9,643 nucleotides of DNA from positions 1-9,643 of the forward strand of contig DQHP01000099.1 of assembly GCA_003524435.1 (NCBI GenBank). The letters run 5' to 3'. The notes under the pieces were generated by a model. The model ran no database searches and was not told where the DNA came from. It saw only the letters and a program-made list of their open reading frames with translations. A program made the translations under genes and the position numbers. The stretch comes from Microbacterium sp. Its GTDB lineage: Bacteria; Actinomycetota; Actinomycetes; Actinomycetales; Microbacteriaceae. Below, in pieces: positions 1 through 6,429 of the stretch (positions are counted from its first letter, which is position 1; each line of letters starts with the position of its first letter).

Positions 1-458
1 CGGACACCGGCGACATCGAGCGCCTGAACGGCGGAGCCACCGGAGATCGGCAGCGTCGCAGCAACCTCTGGTGCGAGCGTGTCGGGACGCGCGACGAGGC
101 GGCCCGTCCGAGCGACGGCGTATTCTCCGAGGCCACCCCCAGACACCAGTTCCACGAACACCTCATCACCGATAAGTGACTTGTCAACGTTCTCGCCGAC
201 GGCAACGACCAGGCCCGCGACGTCAATACCGCGGATGGGCTGCTTGGGCCTGCGCATTCCAAACACGGGACGCACGAGCAGCGGGTCACCGAGCATGACC
301 CGCACGTCGGCTGCGTTGAGTGCGGTCGCGCGGATGCGCAGCAACACTTCGCCAACTCCGGGCTGAGGCACGGGCACGACTTCTTGCCGAGTGCCGCTCG
401 CAGAGCCGTATTGGTCGTTCCGCCAGGCGGACATGGTCGTGGCGATTGTGGCGTTCAT
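1..458 (-). CDS. MDR-family NAD(P)-dependent oxidoreductase, quinone-reductase type (partial, 3' end outside window)
   Basis: This is the N-terminal 152 residues of a medium-chain dehydrogenase/reductase, covering the GroES-like substrate domain. Recognisable parts are the VGEVLLRIRATALNAADVR strand-turn (about 35-53), RGIDVAGLVVAVG (76-88), IGDEVF (about 96-101) and GGLGEYAVAR (109-118), ending in the SGGSAVQAL helix that leads into the Rossmann fold. The usual catalytic zinc ligands are absent: NAAD stands where alcohol dehydrogenases have Cys, RGID stands where they have Gly-His-Glu, and there is no structural-zinc Cys cluster. It should therefore be a zinc-independent, quinone-oxidoreductase-like cytoplasmic enzyme that uses NAD(P)H; the substrate is unknown. 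The start is fixed by a GGAGG ribosome site (465-469) six bases before the ATG. An internal ATG at codon 9 has less support. The ATG begins one base past the stop of the XRE gene, so it is probably co-transcribed and translationally coupled with it. The Rossmann domain lies beyond the window and was not seen. Confidence 0.9.
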   Translation of the reverse strand, partial: MNATIATTMSAWRNDQYGSASGTRQEVVPVPQPGVGEVLLRIRATALNAADVRVMLGDPLLVRPVFGMRRPKQPIRGIDVAGLVVAVGENVDKSLIGDEVFVELVSGGGLGEYAVARTGRLVARPDTLAPEVAATLPISGGSAVQALDVAGV

Positions 459-459
459 C

Positions 460-675
460 TCAAGCCTCCGGATACTGGAAGAGATCGTCGATGCCGACCT
501 CGAATGCGCGGGCGATCTGGAAAGCAAGTTCGAGCGTGGGTGAATATTTACCCTGCTCAATCGCGATGAGCGTCTGCCGGGTGACACCAATGCGGCGGGC
601 GAGGTCGGCCTGGGTGACCCCCGCATCTTCGCGCCGTGAGCGGATGCTGTTGGTGACGAGTGTGGGCTTGACCAT
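460..675 (-). CDS. XRE-family helix-turn-helix transcriptional regulator, 71 aa
   Basis: This is a minimal one-domain DNA-binding protein. The HTH occupies about residues 8-65, with the helix pair TQADLARRIGV / TRQTLIAIEQGKYSPT (21-47) and the ending FEVGIDDLFQY, typical of the short XRE regulators that stand beside small membrane proteins. There is no ligand-binding or dimerisation domain, so regulation probably acts through self-association or through the partner membrane protein. Its ATG overlaps the TGA of the upstream membrane-protein gene by one base (TGATG), and its own TGA is followed one base later by the ATG of the MDR oxidoreductase. This makes it the middle gene of a tightly coupled operon. 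It probably represses its own operon through the two 18-bp sites upstream of the first gene; that is an inference from position. Its length is normal for this small-regulator group. Confidence 0.95.
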   Translation of the reverse strand: MVKPTLVTNSIRSRREDAGVTQADLARRIGVTRQTLIAIEQGKYSPTLELAFQIARAFEVGIDDLFQYPEA

Positions 676-1109
676 CAGACGAGCCCCCGCCGGTAGACAA
701 TGACCCGGGCGATCGTGCCGATGAACGTGGAGACGGCGAATCCAAGGAACATGGTGTTCGCGATCCAGAACACGTCCGCACCCACAGCGCAGAGCACGAT
801 GATTGCGATGCCCGCGGCGCAGAGAACGACGTATTCCACTCGGCCGCCGAACCGGCTGATGTCCCTGTCTCGAACATCAGATGCGGTGGCCGACTCACGG
901 TCGCGTATACCCGCGACGATCCCCCAGAGGATCGTGATCAGGATGCTGAGGACGATGCCGCCGCCGACAGACCAGAGCATCAGCGGCAACCAGTCGACGT
1001 CTATGAGTGGGCCGCCGCCCGCCTGCCCGAGTACCAGCACGACGTAGGCAGCAATGGTGGCAACAGCAGCGACGATTCCCGCCCAGGCAGCGCGCTCGTG
1101 ATAGACCAT
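675..1109 (-). CDS. Four-TM membrane protein partnered with the XRE regulator (DUF2178-like)
   Basis: This is a 144-residue integral membrane protein with four hydrophobic helices at about 10-29, 43-67, 92-110 and 115-138. The polar segment between helices 2 and 3 reads SDVRDRDISRFGGRVEY, which resembles the charged Asp-Glu-Arg-type motif preceding helix 3 in DUF2178-like proteins encoded beside short XRE regulators. The family match is from memory and was not searched. The biochemical role is unknown. Its constant pairing with an HTH protein suggests membrane-state sensing or a partner that controls the regulator, which is an inference. The ATG start is supported by a GAGGAG ribosome site about seven bases upstream. 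It is the first gene of the operon: the stop overlaps the XRE start by one base. A plausible promoter and two operator-like repeats lie directly upstream. Confidence 0.85.
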   Translation of the reverse strand: MVYHERAAWAGIVAAVATIAAYVVLVLGQAGGGPLIDVDWLPLMLWSVGGGIVLSILITILWGIVAGIRDRESATASDVRDRDISRFGGRVEYVVLCAAGIAIIVLCAVGADVFWIANTMFLGFAVSTFIGTIARVIVYRRGLV

Positions 1110-1122
1110 GTCGACTCCTCAA

Positions 1123-1140
1123 TGTAAAAAATTCTTGACA
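1123..1140. promoter_or_regulatory. Putative operator 1 of the XRE operon (18-bp imperfect palindrome)
   Basis: The plus strand reads TGTAAAAAATTCTTGACA, an imperfect palindrome with half-sites TGTAAA and TTGACA (whose complement is TGTCAA). A second copy at 1170-1187 matches it at 14 of 18 positions. This site falls at the predicted transcription start of the operon and just upstream of the ribosome site of the membrane-protein gene. Repression by the 71-aa XRE protein of the same operon is the natural guess. The sequence pattern is directly visible; binding is inferred. Confidence 0.55.
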
Positions 1141-1145
1141 TCTTG

Positions 1146-1175
1146 AAGCTACTGCCGCGAGAGCATCCATGTCAA
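1146..1175 (-). promoter_or_regulatory. Putative promoter of the membrane protein-XRE-MDR operon
   Basis: On the minus strand a perfect -35 hexamer TTGACA (1175-1170) is followed after 18 bases by TAGCTT (1151-1146), a weak -10 element. Transcription would start near 1140-1138, giving a leader of about 30 bases before the ATG at 1109 with its GAGGAG site. The -35 hexamer lies inside the second operator-like repeat and the first repeat begins at the predicted start point, so a repressor bound at both would block RNA polymerase. Confidence 0.5.
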
Positions 1176-1187
1176 ATATTCTTTACT
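1170..1187. promoter_or_regulatory. Putative operator 2 of the XRE operon (18-bp, overlaps the -35 element)
   Basis: The plus strand reads TGTCAAATATTCTTTACT, a second copy of the site at 1123-1140. The two starts are 47 bp apart. Both copies fit the pattern TGTMAAANATTCTTKACW, and the shared centre ATTCTT and flanks TGT...AC are AT-rich against a strongly GC-rich background. The half-site TGTCAA is the complement of the TTGACA -35 element, so binding here would occlude the promoter. Confidence 0.5.
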
Positions 1188-1204
1188 TCTCAGTGGTGTC
1201 CCGG

Positions 1205-1327
1205 GCTCGCGCTGCTCAAAATCGCTCGCGCTACAGAAAATTCAGCCGCTTCAGCGAAGAAGAGCAGCGCGACGCCGGAAACAGCAGCGCGACGCCGGAA
1301 AGACGCAGAAAACAGCAGTGCGACGCC
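1205..1327. repeat. Cluster of short repeats with core TCGCGCTGCT / AGCAGCGCGA
   Basis: This gene-free stretch lies between the putA stop and the XRE-operon promoter. It holds AGCAGCGCGACGCCGGAAA twice with a 20-bp period (1263-1281 and 1283-1301) and a diverged third copy, AGCAGTGCGACGCC (1314-1327). An inverted copy of the core stands at 1207-1217 and pairs perfectly over 11 bp with 1262-1272, leaving a 44-base loop. A shorter related piece, GCTCGCGCT, is at 1224-1232. Read on the minus strand the unit is TTTCCGGCGTCGCGCTGCTG. The same 20-bp unit recurs at 7647-7681. There is no T-tract, so this is not a classical Rho-independent terminator. No other gene-like signal is seen here. Confidence 0.75.
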
Positions 1328-1339
1328 ACGCGCCAGAGC

Positions 1340-4300
1340 TCAGATGGTGTCTGCGCTCCAGGCATCGGGGCCGCCGAAGCGGTGCGCAGTAATGCTGATC
1401 GCCTGCTCATGCACGAAGGGCAACAGTTCGATGCGGCCAGCGGACGTGACTTCGCCGTCGTAGATGGCCAGGTCAGGATCGCCGTCGACGGCCGACGCCA
1501 ACGACCGATGCACGGTTGCCACCGCGTCACGCGTGCCGACCAGTCGCACGCGCTGCGCACGCTTGACGATCGAGGTATTGAGCGAATCCGTGGGAGCATC
1601 CGGCCGGGCCATCCGCTCGGTCCACTCACTATCGCTCTCGACCGCGACGGATACGTCGAGCTCTGACAGCGCCCGACGCACCTCGGCCGGAAGCCCCATC
1701 GGAGTGCTCAGGAAGAACCCGGCGCCAGCCCGGATCGCCGCAAGGACGACGCGCAGGAGTTCATGCAACGCGGCATCCTCTGTCGCCCTGATCATCACCG
1801 GCACCGGTCTGTACCGGAAAAGGTTGCGCTCCACGCCCAACTGAGACACGTCGCGCACCTGCCCGAACTCGCGATCCCAGGCAATGGCATCCGACAGAGC
1901 CGAGCGACGCAACCATTCGAAGCTCTCGAACTCCAAGGACGACTGCGCTGATTCGATCAGGTCGGTTATGCGCGTATCGAGGCCACGCAGGTGCAGAGTG
2001 CTCGAGGCCTGTCCCCCACCTCGCGCTCGCCAGGAGCCCAGGCCGACCAGATAGTTGGGGCCGCCCGCCTTCGTGCCAGGCCCTACTGACGAGCGCTTCC
2101 AGCCGCCGAACGGCTGACGCTGCACAATCGCCCCGGTGATGCCGCGGTTCACGTAGAGATTCCCCGCCTGCACGCGATCGAGCCACGGCGCCAGGTCTTC
2201 AGGATTCTGCGTATGCAGCCCCGCAGTCAGCCCATAATCGACGGCGTTTTGCAGCTCGATCGCCTGACCGAGCGTCGATGCGTGCATGATGCCGAGTACC
2301 GGTCCGAAGAACTCCTCACGGTGAAAACGTGACCCCGGTTGCACGCCGACGCGGATGCCGGGACGCCACAGCCTCCCGGTTTCGTCCCCTTCCACCAGCG
2401 ATGGCTTGATCAGCCATTGCTCATCGCCCTCGAGCTCGGTGAGTGCCCACGCGAGCTTGCCCTCGGGCTTCTCAATCACGGGTCCCACCTCGGCGAGTGG
2501 ATCGGTCGGCCACCCGACGTGCAGTGAGCGGACGGCGTCCACCAGCTGACGAGCAAAGCGTTTGGAGCGGCCGACGGGGCCGACGAGAATCGCTAGCGAT
2601 GCCGCCGAGCACTTCTGCCCAGCGTGGCCGAACGCACTCTTCACCAGGTCGGCGACGGCGAGATCGAGGTCTGCGGAAGGCATGATGACGATGGCGTTCT
2701 TGCCACTCGTTTCAGCGAGCAGCGGCAGATCTGGTCGCCAGGAACGGAAGAGTTGCGCAGTCTGCCACCCTCCGGTGAGGATGACCCGGTCCACGGCATC
2801 GTGCGCGATGAGCTGCCGACCGAGATCGCCCTCTTCGATATCAACGAGGGCGAGAACGTCGCGTGAGATGCCCGCTTCCCACAGAGCTTCGGCAACCACC
2901 GCCGCACATCGTCGTGCCTGCGGTGCGGGCTTGAAGATGACGCCCGACCCTGCGGCGAGCGCAGCGAGCACTCCCCCGGCAGGAATCGCGATCGGGAAGT
3001 TCCATGGCGGCGTGACAACGGTGACCCGTGCGGGCTCGAAACTCGCGCCGGCGACAGTATCAAGTTCGCGCGCCTTCGCGCCGTAGTAGCGCGCGAAATC
3101 AACGGCTTCGCTCACTTCGACATCGGCCTCGGCGAGCACCTTGCCCGTTTCAGATGCCGCTACTTCAATGAGTTCACCCCGGCGCGACTCCAGTGCCGCC
3201 GCCGCACGCAGCAGCACTTCAGCGCGCTCGGTGGCTGGTCGGGAACCCCAGGCTGCGGCGGCCGCCCGGACCCTTGCGACCGTCTCATCCAGCACCATTG
3301 TGTCGTTGACGCGCGACGCTTTCACGGTGGCGTCGCCCGCCGTAGACGCGTCGATGCGGGTGCGGATGTCGCGCGCCCACTCGCGGTTCGATGAAAGCGC
3401 AGGGTCACTATCGACGGTGTTGGTGAAGCCGGGGGCTCCCGCCGAGCCAGATTCTGCCTCGCGGCGCGAGTAGACCGCGGTCTCGAGGAACGATTCACCG
3501 TCAGAGCCGCGCGAAATATCGAGCACGGCTTTAGTGAGCTCGTCATCGTCGATGGCTACGGGCGCAGCTGGCCTGAGTGATTCGTGCACGGGCGTTTGGC
3601 GATTCTGGATACGCCGCGGCACGTTGCGCAACGTACGATCCTTGGCTCGCGCCAGAGCTTTGAGGAACCTGCCGCGCTCACGATCGAAGAGGCTCTCGTC
3701 CTCGTGCAGGTGAAACGCCGCAGACAGGAAGTTCGCCGACTCCGCGTTCTCTTCGAGCCTTCGCACGAGATAGCTGATCGCGACGTCGAACTCTTGGGGT
3801 TTGACTACCGGCACATACAACAGCACCGGTCCAACATCGCGGGAGACAGCCTGCACCTGCCCCTGGGCCATGCCCAGCAGCATCTCGAACTCGACGTCTG
3901 CGCGGACCTCACGCTCGCCCGCCAATAACCAGGCGTAAGCGATGCCGAACAGGTTGTGACCCGCGACACCGATCCGCACAGCTGCGGTGTTCTGCGGGCG
4001 GAGCGCTTCCTCCAGCATCCGCAAATAATTCGCATCCGTGTCGAGTTTGGACTCGTAGGTGGAAAGCGGCCAGCCATGCATCGCGGCATCCACCCGTTCC
4101 ATGGGCAGGTTCGCGCCCTTGACGAGACGGATCTTGATCTTTGCCCCGCCATGTTCGACGCGGTCTTTCGCCCAGGCGGTGAGTTCGCGTAACGCTGCGA
4201 GCGCATCCGGCAGGTAGGCCTGCAAGACGATACCCGCTTCCAGCAGGAGCAGGCGCGGGCTCTCGAGAATACGAGTGAACACGGCAATCGTCAGGTCAAG

Positions 4301-4996
4301 ATCGCGATACTCCTCCATGTCGAGGTTGATGAAGGTGCCGCTCTTTGCCGCGCTGACATACAGCGGCAAAAGCCGCTCGACGACAGCGTCGACGATCTCA
4401 TCAAAGGCCCATAGCGAGAGATGGCTGATGACGGAGGACACCTTCACCGACACGTAGTCGACGTCGTCGCGTTTGATCAGGTCATGGATGCCGTCGAGCC
4501 TGCGCTGCGCTTCTGTCTCTCCGAGGACAGCTTCACCCAGCAGGTTGAGGTTGAGTCGCGCCCCCGGCGTCCCCTCTTCGGACTGGCGAATCTTCGCGAT
4601 GGCGGAGCCCAACTTCTCAGGACGCGCGTCGACCACCAGGTGTCCAACCATCTCACGAAGCACACGACGTGCGATCGGCACCGTCGGCGAGGGCAACACC
4701 GGAGCGATACCTCCGCCGAGACGCACCGCACCTCGCAGGTACCAGGGCAAGAAACTCGGAACGATCGGCGCTATCCGCTGCAACTGCGCAGCTGCCGCGG
4801 AAAGACTCTCAGGGCGCATCACTCCGTCGACAAAACCGAGTGTGAACGGCAGACCGTTCTCGTCCTGCAACACGTCTGCAAGGCGCGCCGCAGCTGGATC
4901 AACCTCTGCCTCAGCGGCTTCTGCAATCCAACGACGTGCAAGTTCGACCGCTTGATCGGCGAGTGGAAGTGCCCCAGGAACCGACGACTCTGACAT
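1340..4996 (-). CDS. putA: Bifunctional proline dehydrogenase / L-glutamate-gamma-semialdehyde dehydrogenase (PutA)
   Basis: This 1218-residue enzyme oxidises proline to pyrroline-5-carboxylate using FAD, then oxidises glutamate semialdehyde to glutamate using NAD+, with the intermediate channelled between active sites. The proline dehydrogenase barrel spans about residues 100-465: YVSVKVSSV (181-189), INLDMEEYRDLDLT (223-236), IRLVKGANLPME (289-300), GHNLFGIAYAW (346-356) and YLVRRLEENAESANF (409-423). The aldehyde dehydrogenase half spans about 525-990: TPPWNFPIA (662-670), catalytic Glu762 in AETSGKN, catalytic Cys796 in GQKCSA, EEFFGPVLG (894-902) and QPFGGWKRSSVGP (961-973). Residues after about 1000 form an extra C-terminal domain, as in long PutAs. 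There is no N-terminal ribbon-helix-helix, so it should not repress its own gene as the E. coli protein does. No Shine-Dalgarno is evident at the ATG; instead TAGGCT stands six bases upstream, suggesting a leaderless start. All visible catalytic motifs are intact. Confidence 0.97.
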   Translation of the reverse strand: MSESSVPGALPLADQAVELARRWIAEAAEAEVDPAAARLADVLQDENGLPFTLGFVDGVMRPESLSAAAAQLQRIAPIVPSFLPWYLRGAVRLGGGIAPVLPSPTVPIARRVLREMVGHLVVDARPEKLGSAIAKIRQSEEGTPGARLNLNLLGEAVLGETEAQRRLDGIHDLIKRDDVDYVSVKVSSVISHLSLWAFDEIVDAVVERLLPLYVSAAKSGTFINLDMEEYRDLDLTIAVFTRILESPRLLLLEAGIVLQAYLPDALAALRELTAWAKDRVEHGGAKIKIRLVKGANLPMERVDAAMHGWPLSTYESKLDTDANYLRMLEEALRPQNTAAVRIGVAGHNLFGIAYAWLLAGEREVRADVEFEMLLGMAQGQVQAVSRDVGPVLLYVPVVKPQEFDVAISYLVRRLEENAESANFLSAAFHLHEDESLFDRERGRFLKALARAKDRTLRNVPRRIQNRQTPVHESLRPAAPVAIDDDELTKAVLDISRGSDGESFLETAVYSRREAESGSAGAPGFTNTVDSDPALSSNREWARDIRTRIDASTAGDATVKASRVNDTMVLDETVARVRAAAAAWGSRPATERAEVLLRAAAALESRRGELIEVAASETGKVLAEADVEVSEAVDFARYYGAKARELDTVAGASFEPARVTVVTPPWNFPIAIPAGGVLAALAAGSGVIFKPAPQARRCAAVVAEALWEAGISRDVLALVDIEEGDLGRQLIAHDAVDRVILTGGWQTAQLFRSWRPDLPLLAETSGKNAIVIMPSADLDLAVADLVKSAFGHAGQKCSAASLAILVGPVGRSKRFARQLVDAVRSLHVGWPTDPLAEVGPVIEKPEGKLAWALTELEGDEQWLIKPSLVEGDETGRLWRPGIRVGVQPGSRFHREEFFGPVLGIMHASTLGQAIELQNAVDYGLTAGLHTQNPEDLAPWLDRVQAGNLYVNRGITGAIVQRQPFGGWKRSSVGPGTKAGGPNYLVGLGSWRARGGGQASSTLHLRGLDTRITDLIESAQSSLEFESFEWLRRSALSDAIAWDREFGQVRDVSQLGVERNLFRYRPVPVMIRATEDAALHELLRVVLAAIRAGAGFFLSTPMGLPAEVRRALSELDVSVAVESDSEWTERMARPDAPTDSLNTSIVKRAQRVRLVGTRDAVATVHRSLASAVDGDPDLAIYDGEVTSAGRIELLPFVHEQAISITAHRFGGPDAWSADTI

Positions 4997-5002
4997 GAGC
5001 TC

Positions 5003-5008
5003 AGCCTA
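5003..5008 (-). promoter_or_regulatory. Candidate -10 element (TAGGCT) for leaderless putA transcription
   Basis: The minus strand has TAGGCT, fitting TANNNT, exactly six bases before the putA ATG. A transcript initiating about seven bases downstream would begin at or next to the ATG. The interval before the ATG lacks a GGAGG-type site, consistent with leaderless initiation, which is common in actinobacteria. No convincing -35 element was found 17-18 bp further up. The rest of this 58-bp gap holds only a weak ACCGC/GCGGT hairpin (5018-5034), and read-through from the DUF4190 gene remains possible. Confidence 0.35.
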
Positions 5009-5054
5009 AGAGCGCGAACCGCTTCTCACGCGGTGACACAGCGGGGCGGGGCTA

Positions 5055-6296
5055 CTACTTCCACTCCCAGGTGTCGATAATCTGCTGCAGCTGTTCTTCA
5101 CCGTTCGAATACGGCGTGACCAGAATGATCACGAACAGCTGCGCCTCCGTGTCAGCGACCTGATATGGCTCTGGCGCGAAGGTAGTCAGGAAGGCTTTGG
5201 TCTGAGTGTCTTCTGAATCGCTGTCGTAGTGGATAAGGCTTGCGTCCACACCATCGATCGTGATGCGTTCTTCGCTGATGGGCTCTCCGCCCTGCTTGCT
5301 GAAGAACGGCTCCTGCAGGCCCTCGACCGCCGCGTCGATATCTCCCACGGGGCCATAGGCATCGGAAGCTTCGATACTCAAAGGCATCACACTGATCTCA
5401 CCAGCGGTCATGCCTGCGCCGGTCGGGAAGAAGTTGTCGTTTTCGTCGTACTCTCCCCAGAGTTCGAGCTGTCCCGAGCACGTTGCAACGGCGTCAGCCG
5501 AGATGTTGTTCGTGAAGTACTCCGGCCCGTCGTACGACCAGCACGGGGTCTCGATCAGCTGCCCGGAGACAGCCGAGTACATCGCCTCATCGAAGTCGCT
5601 GTCAGCTGAGGTCGAGTCATCCTCTGTGAGGGAACCGTCATCGTCGGAATCTGTAAATGGCTGGTCGTAGCTTTCGCCCCCTCCCTGCGACTGATTGATC
5701 TCGTTGGGAACGAACGCCACCAAGAAGATCAGCATGATGATGCCGGTGATCGCGGCCAGCCCCGAGAGGATTAATGCCGTAATGCCGAAACCCTTGCCGC
5801 GAGGTTTGCGCACTGCGAGGATGCCGAGCACAATGCCCACCACTGCAAAAACAAGTCCAACGATCGGAATCCATCCGGTCACGAAAGCAACGATGCCGAC
5901 GATGAGCGCAGCGATCGCGAGACCGCCAACGCCAGGACCCGGTGCTATTGGCGCATAGGCGGATGGGCCGCCATAGACGGGATATTGCGGTGCGATACCG
6001 CCGGGCATCGGAGCGCCAGGATATGCCGCGGGCACAGTGGGATCGGGATACTGCGGTGACCCGTAGGCGGGCGGCGTACCGTACGGAGGCGGCGTCCCAT
6101 AAGGCGGCTGCGCACCGTATGGGGGCTGCCCAGGAGACGCACCGTATGGGGGCTGGGCCGGAGGTTGCTGATACGTCGGCTGCTGAGGCGCGGCCTGTCC
6201 GGGCGCCGTGTATGGCGGCGCGGGCTGACCAGGTGCGGGCTGTCCCGGCACCGGTTCGCCCGGATTCGGTGTACCGTTCTCAGACTCGTTCGACAT
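5055..6296 (-). CDS. DUF4190-domain membrane protein with proline-rich N-terminal tail and extracytoplasmic domain
   Basis: This 413-residue protein has three parts. Residues 1-120 are a disordered Pro/Gly/Gln/Tyr-rich tail with PGQPAP and PPYG-type repeats, probably cytoplasmic. Residues 123-194 form the DUF4190 membrane module: a hydrophobic pair at about 125-162 (LAIAALIVGIVAFVTGWIP and following), a basic RKPRGKG turn (163-169) and a third helix at about 171-194. From 195 comes an acidic Ser/Asp linker (about 205-240) and a presumably extracytoplasmic domain to residue 413, with two cysteines (252 and 273) that could form a disulfide. The domain ends VTPYSNGEEQLQQIIDTWEW, like the last helix of lipoprotein-like sensor folds. 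The ATG start is supported by GGAGGG six bases upstream. No enzymatic function is visible; the architecture is common in actinobacterial membrane proteins of unknown role. The stop lies 58 bp before putA on the same strand, so co-transcription is possible but not shown. Confidence 0.85.
   Translation of the reverse strand: MSNESENGTPNPGEPVPGQPAPGQPAPPYTAPGQAAPQQPTYQQPPAQPPYGASPGQPPYGAQPPYGTPPPYGTPPAYGSPQYPDPTVPAAYPGAPMPGGIAPQYPVYGGPSAYAPIAPGPGVGGLAIAALIVGIVAFVTGWIPIVGLVFAVVGIVLGILAVRKPRGKGFGITALILSGLAAITGIIMLIFLVAFVPNEINQSQGGGESYDQPFTDSDDDGSLTEDDSTSADSDFDEAMYSAVSGQLIETPCWSYDGPEYFTNNISADAVATCSGQLELWGEYDENDNFFPTGAGMTAGEISVMPLSIEASDAYGPVGDIDAAVEGLQEPFFSKQGGEPISEERITIDGVDASLIHYDSDSEDTQTKAFLTTFAPEPYQVADTEAQLFVIILVTPYSNGEEQLQQIIDTWEWK
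6057..6155 (-). repeat. In-gene repeat encoding PPYG units of the DUF4190 protein tail
   Basis: This segment encodes residues 48-80, a run of PPYG/PPAYG units. At the DNA level the 18-mer CGCACCGTATGGGGGCTG occurs twice (6111-6128 and 6138-6155) with a 27-bp period, and related, more diverged units follow down to about 6060. Such a tract can gain or lose units by slippage, so the length of the tail may vary between strains. Confidence 0.8.
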
Positions 6297-6328
6297 GCGC
6301 TTCCCTCCAGTGCTGCGCCGGTGCTTCC

Positions 6329-6416
6329 CCCGCGCCGGTCATCCATCGAGCTTATCGGGCGCGAACGTGCTTCACCGCAGACACAGAGAGAGCCATAAGC
6401 GCTCCCGCGCCGGTCA
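6329..6416. repeat. 13-bp direct repeat upstream of the DUF4190 gene
   Basis: CCCGCGCCGGTCA occurs at 6329-6341 and again at 6404-6416, with starts 75 bp apart, inside the 133-bp gap between the thioesterase stop and the DUF4190 start. The shorter core GCGCCGGT also appears at 6315-6322. Read on the minus strand the repeat is TGACCGGCGCGGG and lies upstream of the DUF4190 gene, so it could be a regulator site. It could equally be chance in GC-rich DNA. No clear -35/-10 pair was identified; GATAAG near 6350 is a weak -10 candidate. Confidence 0.4.
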
Positions 6417-6429
6417 CAACCAGTTCCGG

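Noticed and set aside
1263..1327. Possible CRISPR array
   Set aside because: The 20-bp periodic units are directly adjacent, with no unique spacers of the usual 30 or so bases, and no cas genes are present.
1169..1666. Plus-strand frame of 165 residues starting in the gap after putA
   Set aside because: It begins inside an operator-like repeat, reads through the repeat cluster and then antisense to the putA 3' end. It has no ribosome site and no recognisable domain.
4421..4993. Long open frames on the strand opposite putA (for example a 190-residue one here)
   Set aside because: They run antisense to a fully recognisable PutA with intact motifs, and their translations are Arg/Ser/Pro-rich without domain features, as expected for shadow frames in GC-rich DNA.
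5018..5034. Terminator between the DUF4190 gene and putA
   Set aside because: The only hairpin is a 5-bp stem (ACCGC/GCGGT) with no T-tract, too weak to call.
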